DNA of 46,770 bases, from positions 1-46,770 of the forward strand of contig DATLRV010000004.1 of NCBI GenBank assembly GCA_035534455.1, written 5' to 3'. The notes beneath the pieces are model-generated. The model made no database searches and was not told where the DNA came from. It saw only the letters and a program-made list of their open reading frames with translations. Within the stretch, counting starts at the first letter, position 1, and the number at the start of each line of letters is the position of its first letter. This document shows, piece after piece, positions 15,363 through 24,083 of the stretch. Origin of the DNA: JAJYVT01 sp035534455 (GTDB taxonomy: Bacteria; Actinomycetota; Acidimicrobiia; Acidimicrobiales; RAAP-2). A program made the position numbers and the translations under genes.

Positions 15363-17546
15363 GTGAGCATGTCCGAGGGCGACACCGCAGCCGGGCCGCA
15401 CCGGCCGACGACCAACCGGGACTGGTGGCCGCAGCAGCTGAACGTGCAGGTCCTGCACACGCATTCGCCCCGTTCCGACCCGATGGGCGAGGACTTCGAC
15501 TACGCGGCGGAGCTCGATTCGCTCGACGTGGCCGCGCTCCGCCGCGACGTCGCCGAGGTGATGACGACCTCCCAGGACTGGTGGCCTGCGGACTACGGGC
15601 ACTACGGCCCGTTCTTCATCCGGCTGGCGTGGCACGCCGCCGGGACCTACCGCATCGCCGACGGGCGTGGCGGTGCCGGCACGGGTGCCCAACGGTTCGC
15701 ACCGCTCAACAGCTGGCCCGACAACGCGAGCCTCGACAAGGCGCGCCGGCTGCTGTGGCCGGTCAAGCGGAAGTACGGGCGGAAGATCTCGTGGGCGGAC
15801 CTCGTCGTCTTCGCCGGAAACTGCGCCGTCGAGGAGATGGGCTTGCGGACCTTCGGCTTCGGGTTTGGTCGACACGACATCTCCGAGCCCGACGAGATCG
15901 ACTGGGGCGCGGAGCACGAGTGGCTCGCCGACGGGCGCCACGGCGCCGCAGGGGAGCTCGAGGGTCCCTACGGCGCAGACCACATGGGCCTCATCTACGT
16001 GAACCCCGAGGGGCCTGGCGGCGTCCCGGACCCCCTGCTCGCCGCGACCTACATCCGCCAGACGTTCGCGCGCATGGCGATGGACGACGAAGAGACGGTC
16101 GCGCTGATCGTCGGCGGCCACACGTTCGGCAAGGCGCACGGCGCGGTCGCCGCGACCTACGTGGGACCCGAGCCCGAAGCCGCCCCCATCGAGCAGCAGG
16201 GTCTCGGATGGAAGAACCGCTTCGGCAGCGGTCACGGCGCGGACACCTGGACGAGCGGCCTCGAGGGGGCGTGGACCACGTCGCCCACGACGTGGGACAA
16301 CGGCTTCCTCGACAACCTGTTCGCCTACGAGTGGGAGCTCACGACGAGCCCCGCCGGTGCGAAGCAGTGGACGCCCACGGATCCCGCCGCCCGCGACCGC
16401 GTCCCCGACGCCCACGACCCGTCGGTGTGGCACGCGCCGATGATGCTGACGACCGACCTCGCGCTCAAGGTGGACCCCGACTACGCCGAGATCGCCGCGC
16501 GGTTCCACGAGCACCCCGAGCAGCTGGCCGAGGCGTTCGCCAAGGCCTGGTACAAGCTGCTCCACCGCGACATGGGACCGGTCTCGCGCTATCTCGGGCC
16601 GTTGGTGCCGCCTCCCCAGCTCTGGCAGGACCCGGTGCCCCCCGTCGACCACGCGCTCGTCGACGAGGCCGACGTCGCGTCCCTCAAGGCCCGGGTGCTC
16701 GCCTCGGGTCTCTCGGTCTCGCAGCTGGTCGCCACCGCATGGGCGTCCGCGGCGAGCTTCCGTGGAACCGACAAGCGCGGCGGGGCGAACGGGGCTCGGG
16801 TCCGCCTCGCACCCCAGAAAGACTGGGAGGTGAACGAGCCGGGACCGCTCGCCAAGGTCCTGGACGTGCTCGAGCAGATCCAGCGCGACTTCGACCTCGG
16901 ACAGCCCGACGGCAAGCGCGTGTCGCTCGCGGACCTGATCGTGCTCGGCGGCTGCGTAGCCGTCGAGCGGGCGGCGAAAGTCGCCGGAGTCGAGATCGCC
17001 GTCCCGTTCGCGCCCGGGCGCACCGACGCCACCCAGGAGATGACCGACGTCGAGTCGCTCGCGGTCCTCGAACCTCGGGCCGACGGCTTCCGCAGCTACC
17101 TACGGCCCGATGAGAAGCTCCCCGCAGAGGTGCTCCTCGTCGAGCGCGCCTCGATGCTCACGCTGAGCGCGCCGGAGATGGCCGTCCTCGTCGGCGGGTT
17201 GCGGGTGCTCGGCGCCAACGTGGGGCAGGCCACCCACGGCGTCCTGACGGACCGGCCCGGAGCGCTCACGAACGACTTCTTCGTCAATCTGCTCGACATG
17301 GCCACCGAGTGGCGACCGTCCGAGTCGACGGAGCACGTCTACGACGGTCGCGACCGGGCCACCGGGGAACGCAGGTGGACTGCGACCGCCGTCGACCTCG
17401 TCTTCGGCGCCCATGCCCAGCTCCGGACGATCTCCGAGGTGTACGGGAGCGACGACGCGAAGGAGAAGTTCGTCGTCGACTTCGTCGCGGCGTGGGACAA
17501 GGTCATGCGTCTCGACCGGTTCGATCTCGAGCGGGCGCGTACCTGA
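15363..17546 (+). CDS. katG: Catalase-peroxidase
   Basis: A 727-residue bifunctional heme enzyme that destroys hydrogen peroxide. The distal residues Arg87, Trp90 and His91 lie in RLAWHAAG, and the proximal His253 in VGGHTFGKAHG. The Trp90-Tyr212-Met238 crosslink partners needed for catalase activity are all present (Tyr in GLIYVNPEGP). The second, heme-free half is complete, and the length is normal for the family. GTG start with GAGGAGGG about 4 nt upstream. Divergent from a Fur-family gene that probably represses it. A HAD phosphatase follows 70 bp later. Confidence 0.97.
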   Translation: MSMSEGDTAAGPHRPTTNRDWWPQQLNVQVLHTHSPRSDPMGEDFDYAAELDSLDVAALRRDVAEVMTTSQDWWPADYGHYGPFFIRLAWHAAGTYRIADGRGGAGTGAQRFAPLNSWPDNASLDKARRLLWPVKRKYGRKISWADLVVFAGNCAVEEMGLRTFGFGFGRHDISEPDEIDWGAEHEWLADGRHGAAGELEGPYGADHMGLIYVNPEGPGGVPDPLLAATYIRQTFARMAMDDEETVALIVGGHTFGKAHGAVAATYVGPEPEAAPIEQQGLGWKNRFGSGHGADTWTSGLEGAWTTSPTTWDNGFLDNLFAYEWELTTSPAGAKQWTPTDPAARDRVPDAHDPSVWHAPMMLTTDLALKVDPDYAEIAARFHEHPEQLAEAFAKAWYKLLHRDMGPVSRYLGPLVPPPQLWQDPVPPVDHALVDEADVASLKARVLASGLSVSQLVATAWASAASFRGTDKRGGANGARVRLAPQKDWEVNEPGPLAKVLDVLEQIQRDFDLGQPDGKRVSLADLIVLGGCVAVERAAKVAGVEIAVPFAPGRTDATQEMTDVESLAVLEPRADGFRSYLRPDEKLPAEVLLVERASMLTLSAPEMAVLVGGLRVLGANVGQATHGVLTDRPGALTNDFFVNLLDMATEWRPSESTEHVYDGRDRATGERRWTATAVDLVFGAHAQLRTISEVYGSDDAKEKFVVDFVAAWDKVMRLDRFDLERART

Positions 17547-17616
17547 GCCCACCCGCCCGGAGCCGTACGCGGCCCCCGGCGTTGCGCACCCGGTGCGCCT
17601 CCGCGAGGCTGTGGTG

Positions 17617-18318
17617 ATGCCCCGCCGACTCATCCTGTGGGACATCGACGGCACGTTGCTGACGACCGGACCCGTAGGGCGTCTCGCGCTCGAGGTCGGC
17701 GCATCGCGCGCGGCGGGCCTCGACGAGGTGCCGTACGTCGCGATGAGCGGCAAGACGGACCCGATGATCGTGCGGGAGCTGTTGACCCTCGCGGGGCTCT
17801 CACCCGGCGACGTCGACCGGATGCTCCCGGTCGCGCTGACCGAGGCACAGCATCTCCTCGCCGCCGAGACCGACCGGATCCGGGCGGAAGGCACCGTACA
17901 TCCCGGCGTGCGCGAGCTGCTCGCGGCGCTCATGGACGTCGACGGCGTGCGCCAGAGCCTGCTCACCGGGAACGTCGCACCCAACGCGCTCGTGAAGGTC
18001 CGAGCATTCGGCCTGGACCGGTACCTCGATCCCGACGTGGGCGCATACGGCACAGACCATCCCGAGCGCGACGGGCTGGTCCCGATCGCGTTGGAGCGGT
18101 CGGAGGCGCGCCGCGGCGAACGGTACCTACCCGACGAGGTGTGGGTGATCGGCGACACCGTCCGCGACCTCAGCTGCGCCAGGGCCGGCGGGGTGCGCTG
18201 CCTCATCGTCGGCACGGGGCACGAGGGGTTCGACGCCGTGCGCGACCTCGACGCCGACGCCATGTTCGAGAACCTCGCGGATACGGACCTGGCGTTGAAG
18301 CTCCTGCTGGGCGGCTAG
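17617..18318 (+). CDS. HAD-superfamily hydrolase (phosphatase-like)
   Basis: A 233-residue HAD hydrolase. Motif I is WDIDGTL with the nucleophile Asp9 and Asp11, motif II lies in SLLTGN, and the acidic motif IV in VWVIGDTVRD. A helical cap lies between. Substrates are small phosphate esters, not predictable here. The ATG at 17617 is preferred since MPRRLILWDIDG begins at the first strand; GTGs at 17611 and 17614 are alternatives. GAGG lies 9 nt upstream. It could be co-transcribed with katG. Confidence 0.82.
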   Translation: MPRRLILWDIDGTLLTTGPVGRLALEVGASRAAGLDEVPYVAMSGKTDPMIVRELLTLAGLSPGDVDRMLPVALTEAQHLLAAETDRIRAEGTVHPGVRELLAALMDVDGVRQSLLTGNVAPNALVKVRAFGLDRYLDPDVGAYGTDHPERDGLVPIALERSEARRGERYLPDEVWVIGDTVRDLSCARAGGVRCLIVGTGHEGFDAVRDLDADAMFENLADTDLALKLLLGG

Positions 18319-18354
18319 GAAGAGACTCTTCACGAGCACCCCGGGGGGGATCGG

Positions 18355-18360
18355 TAGATT
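18355..18360 (+). promoter_or_regulatory. -10 box of a probable leaderless sigma-factor mRNA
   Basis: TAGATT lies 4 nt before the ATG at 18365, and no ribosome binding site is seen. The spacing is slightly short for a leaderless start. Confidence 0.4.
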
Positions 18361-18364
18361 CGCG

Positions 18365-19354
18365 ATGGTGACGACGACTGCTCTCGCGACCGACACCGAC
18401 CTCGAGCCGTACCGGCGCGAGCTGACCGGCTACTGCTACCGCATGCTGGGGTGCGGGTTCGAAGCGGAGGATGCGGTGCAGGAGACCCTCGTGCGCGCGT
18501 GGCGGCACGCCGGCGACTTCGAGGGGCGCTCCACCGTGTGCTCGTGGCTCTACCGGATCGCCACGAACGTGTGCATCGACATGGGCCGCCAAGTCCAGCG
18601 ACGTGCCCGGCCGATGGAGATGGGGCCATCGTCCCCGGCGGACGAGACGCTGCTGCGCGAACCGCTCCCCGAGGCGACGTGGGTGAGCCCGATCGCCGAC
18701 GGCAGTGTCGGCGGTGACTACGACGACCCCGCCGAGCTCGCCACCTACCGGGAGTCGATCCGGCTCGCGTTCATCACCGCGCTGCAGCACCTCCCTCCGC
18801 GCCAGCGCGCGGCGCTCATCCTGTGCGAGGTCCTGCGCTGGTCCGCGGCCGAGGTCGCCGAGCTCCTCGACACGACGGTCGCCGCAGTCAACAGCGCGCT
18901 GCAGCGGGCGCGTGCGACGCTCGCCGCCGCACCGTGTCCGCCGCCGTCGGGTTCGCTCGACGACGTCGATCCCGAGCTCCTCGCACGCTACGTCGACGCG
19001 TTCGAGCGCTATGACATCGATACGCTCGTCACGCTGCTGCACGACGACGCCGTCCAGTCGATGCCGCCGTTCGAGTTGTGGCTGCAAGGGGCCGAGCACA
19101 TCGCGGCGTGGATGGTCCAGCCGCAACCCAGCCACTGCAGGGGCTCGCGCCTCGTGGCCACCTCGGCCAATGGCTGCCCGGCTTTCGGCCAGTACCGGGT
19201 CGACCCAGACGGCGGGTACACGCCGTGGGCGCTGCAGGTGCTCGAGATCTCCGGCGGGAAGATCGCGGAGATGGCGTTCTTCCTCGCCCTCACGGATCCC
19301 GAGCGGCTCTTCGGAAGGTTCGGCCTGCCGCTCCACATCGACGCGTCCGCCTAG
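18365..19354 (+). CDS. ECF-type sigma factor with SnoaL-like domain (SigG/SigX5-like)
   Basis: A 329-residue sigma-70-family factor. Region 2 reads LTGYCYRMLGCGFEAEDAVQETLVRAWR and WLYRIATNVCIDM (broken in the protein by short spacers). Region 4 reads LPPRQRAALILCEVLRWSAAEVAELL. The C-terminal 130 residues form a SnoaL-like domain (VDAFERYDIDTLVTLLHDDA). This arrangement matches the group often named SigG or SigX5 in actinobacteria, in which the extension probably modulates activity. It differs from the ECF41-like factor at 9325, so the window holds two sigma factors of related layout but different family. The LLM oxidoreductase follows after 54 bp. Confidence 0.88.
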   Translation: MVTTTALATDTDLEPYRRELTGYCYRMLGCGFEAEDAVQETLVRAWRHAGDFEGRSTVCSWLYRIATNVCIDMGRQVQRRARPMEMGPSSPADETLLREPLPEATWVSPIADGSVGGDYDDPAELATYRESIRLAFITALQHLPPRQRAALILCEVLRWSAAEVAELLDTTVAAVNSALQRARATLAAAPCPPPSGSLDDVDPELLARYVDAFERYDIDTLVTLLHDDAVQSMPPFELWLQGAEHIAAWMVQPQPSHCRGSRLVATSANGCPAFGQYRVDPDGGYTPWALQVLEISGGKIAEMAFFLALTDPERLFGRFGLPLHIDASA

Positions 19355-19408
19355 GGTCGCGCGCAACAGCGCAGGGTCACGAGCGTCGGGCCCGCGAGGG
19401 GAGGCGGC

Positions 19409-20254
19409 ATGGAGTTCGGCGTGACGATGTTCCCGACCGACCGCGCCATCTCCCCGGCCGACCTCGGCCGTGAGGCCGAAGCGCGGGGCTTCGAGTCCTT
19501 GTTCCTTCCCGAGCACAGCCACATCCCCGTGAGCCGGCGGAGCCCCTGGCCGGGCGGCCCCGAGCTGCCCGAGGAGTACAAGCGCACCCACGATCCGTTC
19601 GTGGCGCTGGCCATGGTCGCAGCGGTCACCGAGCGGCTCCGCGTGGGCACGGGGATCTGCCTCGTCGTCCAGCGTGACCCGATCACGACGGCGAAGGAGG
19701 TGGCGAGCCTCGATGCGTTGAGTGGCGGCAGGTTCCTCTTCGGCATCGGCGCCGGCTGGAACCGCGAGGAGATGGCTGACCACGGGACCGACGCGCGGAC
19801 CCGCATGACACTGCTCGACGAGCGCGTGGCGGCGATGAAGGCGATCTGGACGCAGGACGAAGCGTCCTACCACGGCAGGTTCGTCGACTTCGACCCCATG
19901 TGGAGCTGGCCGAAGCCGGCCCAGCGCCCCCACCCTCCGGTGCTCGTCGGGGGGAGCGGGCCGACGGTGCTCGACCGGGTGCTCGCCGTCGGCGACGAGT
20001 GGATGCCGATCCGGATCGCCGATCCCGAGGAACTGGCGCGGCGGATCGCCGAGCTCCAACGCCGCGCGCACGACATCGGGCGTGCACGCGTGCCCGTCAC
20101 GCTGTTCGGCGCACCGAGGGACCCCGCCGCACTCGAGCGGTTGGCGGAGATCGGCGTGACACGCGCCGTCCTCCCGCTTCGGCCGGTCGGGCGGGACGAC
20201 CTGCTCCCGACCCTCGACCGCGATGCGGGCCTGCTCGATCGCTTCGCGCCCTGA
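19409..20254 (+). CDS. LLM-class F420-dependent oxidoreductase
   Basis: A 281-residue TIM-barrel enzyme of the luciferase-like monooxygenase class. The start MEFGVTMFPTDRAISPADL, the EARGFESLFLPEH strand and VGTGICLVVQRDPITTAKEVASLDALSGGR region are typical, as is the GIGAGWNREEM turn. Members close to it (the TIGR03619 type) use F420 rather than FMN. The substrate is unknown. ATG with GAGGGGAGG 4 nt upstream. It follows the sigma gene in the same direction and may be its target. Confidence 0.88.
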   Translation: MEFGVTMFPTDRAISPADLGREAEARGFESLFLPEHSHIPVSRRSPWPGGPELPEEYKRTHDPFVALAMVAAVTERLRVGTGICLVVQRDPITTAKEVASLDALSGGRFLFGIGAGWNREEMADHGTDARTRMTLLDERVAAMKAIWTQDEASYHGRFVDFDPMWSWPKPAQRPHPPVLVGGSGPTVLDRVLAVGDEWMPIRIADPEELARRIAELQRRAHDIGRARVPVTLFGAPRDPAALERLAEIGVTRAVLPLRPVGRDDLLPTLDRDAGLLDRFAP

Positions 20255-20350
20255 GCACCGGCAACCGCGGGCTCGGGCTCGGGGGCGGCTTCTCCGATCA
20301 GGCGCCGCGGCGCGCCCGGCGAAGGTCGGCGGCGACCGGCGCCGGGGTCG

Positions 20351-21301
20351 TCAGATCAGCTTCTTCTCGGTGAGCCACTTCTTCGCCACTGTCGCGGGCT
20401 GCTCCTTTGTTGTGGTCACCTTCAGGTTCAGCGACGAGAGCGCGGACGTGGTGAGCTCCTTCGACAGCTTGTCGATCGCGTTTCGTACGCCTGCCTTGTC
20501 GACCGACTTGCGGATCACCGGGATGACGAATGTCGCACCTTCGAGGTGCTTTGTGTCTTTCAGAGCGACGAAGTGGTTGGACTGCACGGCACCGTTGCTG
20601 GAGAAGAGCTCGACGACCTGCACCTCGTTGTTCTTGAGGGCGGCGACCGAGACCGGCCCGGCCTCGTCGAGCCTCTTGAACGAAGCGAAGTGGAGGCCGT
20701 ACACCTTCTCGAGGCCCTTGAGGCATCCCTCGTTTGTCGGGCACTCCTGCGGCCCGCCGAGGATCAGCTTCGAGGCCACCTTCTTCAGGCTGGCAACGGT
20801 GGTGAGGTGGTACTTGTGCGCGGTTGTCCGCGTCACCGCGAAGACGTTCGCGTCGAGGGCCTTGGCGACGGGCAGCACGGTGACCTCGTACTTCTTCAGG
20901 TGGGCCTTGAGGTACCGCTCGGCCGCCCCGACCTTCTTGGACTGCGGGAGTGTCGCGTTGTTGCCGGCGAGGTAGTTCACGAGGGACCCCGCGTAGTCGG
21001 GCTCGAGGTCGATCTGGCCGGACTCGATGGCGGGGACCACGATCGAGCGGGTCCCGAGCGACGGCTCGACCTTCACCTTGTAGCCGGCGTGCTTCAAGAC
21101 GTCGGCGTACAGGTTGGCGACGATTGTCTGCTCTTCGAAGTTGGTGGAGCCGATCACGATGGTTGGCGTCGAGGTCCTGTGCGTGCGGTGCGCCGCGCCC
21201 GCGGCCGGAACGGCCACGAGGCCGGCAGCGGCGACGGTCGTCACGGTCATTGCGACGGCCGTCGTCCACCCGGCTGCGCCCCTTCGCCGAGGCTGGTTCA
21301 T
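20351..21301 (-). CDS. Glycine betaine/choline-type ABC transporter substrate-binding protein
   Basis: A 316-residue secreted binding protein of the OpuC/ProX/OsmF type. A signal peptide covers about residues 1-40. The mature protein starts with TIVIGSTNFEEQTIVANLYADVLK (broken here at the strand end) and has QIDLEPDYAGSLVNYLAG, the classical motif of this family. The ATG at 21301 follows AGGGGAGGA with good spacing. It is followed in the same direction by nothing; the two permeases lie upstream of it on the same strand, and the ATPase is divergent from them. The gene has visibly more A/T and lysine codons than its neighbours. Confidence 0.88.
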   Translation of the reverse strand: MNQPRRRGAAGWTTAVAMTVTTVAAAGLVAVPAAGAAHRTHRTSTPTIVIGSTNFEEQTIVANLYADVLKHAGYKVKVEPSLGTRSIVVPAIESGQIDLEPDYAGSLVNYLAGNNATLPQSKKVGAAERYLKAHLKKYEVTVLPVAKALDANVFAVTRTTAHKYHLTTVASLKKVASKLILGGPQECPTNEGCLKGLEKVYGLHFASFKRLDEAGPVSVAALKNNEVQVVELFSSNGAVQSNHFVALKDTKHLEGATFVIPVIRKSVDKAGVRNAIDKLSKELTTSALSSLNLKVTTTKEQPATVAKKWLTEKKLI

Positions 21302-21357
21302 GTCGGGTCCTCCCCTCTGTCCGGCCCTCACCGTACCGGACGGTCGTCACACAACGG

Positions 21358-22080
21358 TCATACGCCGCCCTTCCCCGTTCCTGCAGTCACGAGTGCCGGC
21401 GCAGCACGCCGCAGCGGGGCGGGCGTCGCCAGACGCTGGAGCCGGCCGAAGACGACGGCGACGGCCGCCGCGGTGAGCGCGACCAAGAGGCCGCCACAGA
21501 AGGCCTCCACGGTGTCGTTCGTGTCGAGCCCCGCGATCACGTACGTGCCGAGGTCGCCGTAGCTGACGTAGGCGGCGAGCGTGGACGTGGCGACCACCTC
21601 GATCGCGGCGACGCGTACACCCGTCGCGATGACCGGGAGCGCGAGCGGGAGCTCGACGCCGAGCATCACCTGGCCGCCGCTCATGCCCATGCCGGCGGCG
21701 GCTCGGCGCACGTCGGCGTCGACCTCGCGCACGCCGACGTAGGTGTTGGTGAGGATCGGCGGGATCGCGAGGATCACGAGAGCGAGGAAGGATGCGAGGA
21801 AACCGTTCCAGGTGAGCGAGATCGCCGGGAGGATGGCGAAGAGCGTCAGGAGCGCAAGCGTGGGGATCGCACGCGCGGCGTTCGCGGAGTTCACCGCGAC
21901 GAGCGCACCCCGGCGGTAGTGCCCGAGGAGGAGTCCGACACCGCCGCCCACGACGAGTGCCGCGCCGATGACCGCGAAGCTGAGCAGCACCTGGTGCACG
22001 AAGAGTGTCGGGATCCCGTTGGAGCCGTGCCAGTGTGTGCGCTGGCCGAACCACGAGGCGACCTGGCTGAAGAAGTGCAC
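21358..22080 (-). CDS. ABC transporter permease, betaine/osmoprotectant type
   Basis: A 240-residue inner-membrane permease of the ProW/OpuB family with about five or six membrane segments. The coupling-loop region reads AAAGMGMSGGQVMLGVELPLALPVIATGVR, as expected of binding-protein-dependent permeases. It starts one base after the stop of the other permease, so the two are in one operon. The substrate-binding protein follows 56 bp after it. The partner ATPase is read from the opposite strand at 22839. Confidence 0.9.
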   Translation of the reverse strand: MHFFSQVASWFGQRTHWHGSNGIPTLFVHQVLLSFAVIGAALVVGGGVGLLLGHYRRGALVAVNSANAARAIPTLALLTLFAILPAISLTWNGFLASFLALVILAIPPILTNTYVGVREVDADVRRAAAGMGMSGGQVMLGVELPLALPVIATGVRVAAIEVVATSTLAAYVSYGDLGTYVIAGLDTNDTVEAFCGGLLVALTAAAVAVVFGRLQRLATPAPLRRAAPALVTAGTGKGGV

Positions 22081-22081
22081 G

Positions 22082-22771
22082 TCAGGCCCGTGCGCCGGCG
22101 GGCGAGCGCCGGCGTGCGCGCGACCAGGGGACGAGCAGCTTCTCGGCCCCGACGAGGAGCAGGTCGAAGGCGGCGGCCAGCGCGACCGACAAGACCAGTC
22201 CCGCGAGCACGGAGCTGCTGTTGTCGGCGTTGAAGCCGGTCGTGATCAACCGGCCCAGCCCTCCGAGCCCGATGAGCGCAGTCACCGTGACGAGCCCGAC
22301 CACCGTCGTGGTCGCGATCCGCAGCCCGCCGACGAGGTAGGGGAGCGCGAGCGCGAGGTCGACGCGCACCAGCGCGGCCGTCGGCGAATAGCCCATCGCG
22401 GCCGTCGCCTCCCGGACGTCCGGCGGCACCGCCTCGAGGCCGGCGACGACGTTCATGACGAGGATCAGGAGGGTGTAGCCCACCAGCGCCACCTCGGCCG
22501 TCAGCACCGAGCCGATGCCGGTGACCGGCAGGATGATCACGAAGAGCGCGAGCGACGGCAGCACGTAGAGGGCGCTCGAGAACGCGAAGACGGGCAACCG
22601 GACGAAGCGGTAGCGCCACGTCGCCACGCCGAGGGGGAGCGCGATCGCCGAGCCGATGGCGACGGCGATGACCGAGAGCTCGATGTGCTGCACGAGGTCC
22701 GCACGCACTGTGGACCACGCCGGGAGCGCGCTCCACTCGAAGAGTCCGGCGATCAGCGGGCCGCCCGGCAC
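22082..22771 (-). CDS. ABC transporter permease, betaine/osmoprotectant type
   Basis: A 229-residue permease, paralogous to the one at 21358. The EAA-like loop is EATAAMGYSPTAALVRVDLALALPYLVGGLR, and the segment ALIGLGGLGRLITTGF is highly typical. First gene of the minus-strand permease-permease-binding protein operon; the promoter should lie in 22772-22838, shared with the divergent ATPase gene. A C-terminal Arg-rich end faces the cytoplasm. Confidence 0.9.
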   Translation of the reverse strand: MPGGPLIAGLFEWSALPAWSTVRADLVQHIELSVIAVAIGSAIALPLGVATWRYRFVRLPVFAFSSALYVLPSLALFVIILPVTGIGSVLTAEVALVGYTLLILVMNVVAGLEAVPPDVREATAAMGYSPTAALVRVDLALALPYLVGGLRIATTTVVGLVTVTALIGLGGLGRLITTGFNADNSSSVLAGLVLSVALAAAFDLLLVGAEKLLVPWSRARRRSPAGARA

Positions 22772-22838
22772 CCTGCGACGTTAGCGCCGCGGGCGACGCC
22801 GCGCCCGACCCGGTGTCGGTGGGTAACGTGGGCGCTCC

Positions 22839-24083
22839 ATGATCGTGCTGGACGCGGTGTCCAAGCGCTACGCCAAAGGCCCTGCCGCGGTGGAGTCGCT
22901 GTCCATGCAGATGCCCGACGGCGAGATCTGCGTCCTCGTGGGTCCCTCGGGCTGTGGGAAGACGACCACGCTGCAGATGATCAACCGGCTGGTCGAGCCG
23001 AGCGGCGGGCGGATCCTGATCGACGGCGAGGACGTGGCCGGCATGGACGCCGTCACGCTCCGGAGGCGGATCGGCTACGTCATCCAGCACGGCGGCCTGT
23101 TCCCGCACCGCCGTGTGGCCGACAACGTGGCGGTGGTCCCGAGGCTCCTCGGATGGGACAAGCAGCGCACCGCGCGGCGGGTGGCCGAGCTGCTCGACCT
23201 CGTGGGTCTCGCACCCGGACGCTACGCGCGCCGGTACCCCGACGAGCTCTCGGGCGGCGAGCGTCAGCGCGTCGGCGTCGCGAGGGCGCTCGCCGCGGAC
23301 CCGCCGGTGCTCCTCATGGACGAGCCGTTCGGGGCCGTGGACCCGGCCACGCGCCTGCGGCTCCAACAGGAGCTCTTGGATCTCCAGCGCGCCCTCGAGA
23401 AGACCATCGTCTTCGTCACCCACGACATCGACGAGGCGGCACGGCTCGGCGACCGCATCGCCGTCCTCTCCGAGGGAGCGGTGCTCGAGCAGTACGCCCC
23501 CCCCGACGCGATCCTCGGACGTCCGGCGACCGCCTTCGTCGCGGAGTTCGTGGGGGCGGACCGCGGCGTGCGCCGGCTCGCGGTGGTGACCGTCGGGCCG
23601 GCCGACACGTACCGTCCGTGCGAGGTGACCCCCGACACGCCCATGGCCGAGGTGGCGGCGAGGGCGGCGGCCGACCGTCGGCCGGACGACCGGCCGCCGT
23701 GTGGCGACGCCGCGGGGGTCGGCGCGACCGACGTCCGCTGGGCGGTCGTCGTCGACGGCGACCGGCTGGTGGGCTGGGTGGCCGTCGAGGATGCCGCCGC
23801 CGGCGGCTCGGCACCGGCCGGCGCGCGGGCCCAGCCGTTTGCGAGGGTGGTCCCGCTCGGGACCACCCTGCGTGCCGCCCTCGCCGAGATGCTCGACCAC
23901 GATCTCGGCTGGCTGCCGGTCGTCGACCACGGACGGTACCTCGGCGTCCTCACGCCGAACCTGGTCCACGCCGCGATGCGCCGCTCGCTCAGGGAGGCGC
24001 CACCCGACGGAACGACCGACGGCAGGACCGATGGCGACAACGTGGCGACGACACCTACCGCCGCGCCGTCGGGGCGCTCCTAG
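22839..24083 (+). CDS. Betaine/osmoprotectant ABC transporter ATPase with CBS-like tail
   Basis: A 414-residue ATPase of the ProV/OpuCA type. Walker A is GPSGCGKTT, the Q-loop is VIQHGGLFPH, the signature LSGGERQRV, Walker B VLLMDEPFGAVDP and the H-loop VFVTHD. The last 160 residues resemble a CBS pair (IPLGTTLRAALAEMLDHDLGWLPVVD here as RVVPLGTTLR...), the regulatory tail that senses ionic strength in OpuA-like systems. The N-terminal CBS unit looks poorly conserved. No ribosome binding site; TAACGT lies 9 nt before the ATG, so the mRNA may have almost no leader. The end shares a CTAG with the convergent Ku gene. Confidence 0.9.
   Translation: MIVLDAVSKRYAKGPAAVESLSMQMPDGEICVLVGPSGCGKTTTLQMINRLVEPSGGRILIDGEDVAGMDAVTLRRRIGYVIQHGGLFPHRRVADNVAVVPRLLGWDKQRTARRVAELLDLVGLAPGRYARRYPDELSGGERQRVGVARALAADPPVLLMDEPFGAVDPATRLRLQQELLDLQRALEKTIVFVTHDIDEAARLGDRIAVLSEGAVLEQYAPPDAILGRPATAFVAEFVGADRGVRRLAVVTVGPADTYRPCEVTPDTPMAEVAARAAADRRPDDRPPCGDAAGVGATDVRWAVVVDGDRLVGWVAVEDAAAGGSAPAGARAQPFARVVPLGTTLRAALAEMLDHDLGWLPVVDHGRYLGVLTPNLVHAAMRRSLREAPPDGTTDGRTDGDNVATTPTAAPSGRS

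Noticed and set aside
20255..20350. Bidirectional terminator between the convergent LLM oxidoreductase and binding-protein genes
   Set aside because: The region is rich in GGCGCC-like palindromes but no stem clearly exceeds what GC-rich DNA gives by chance.
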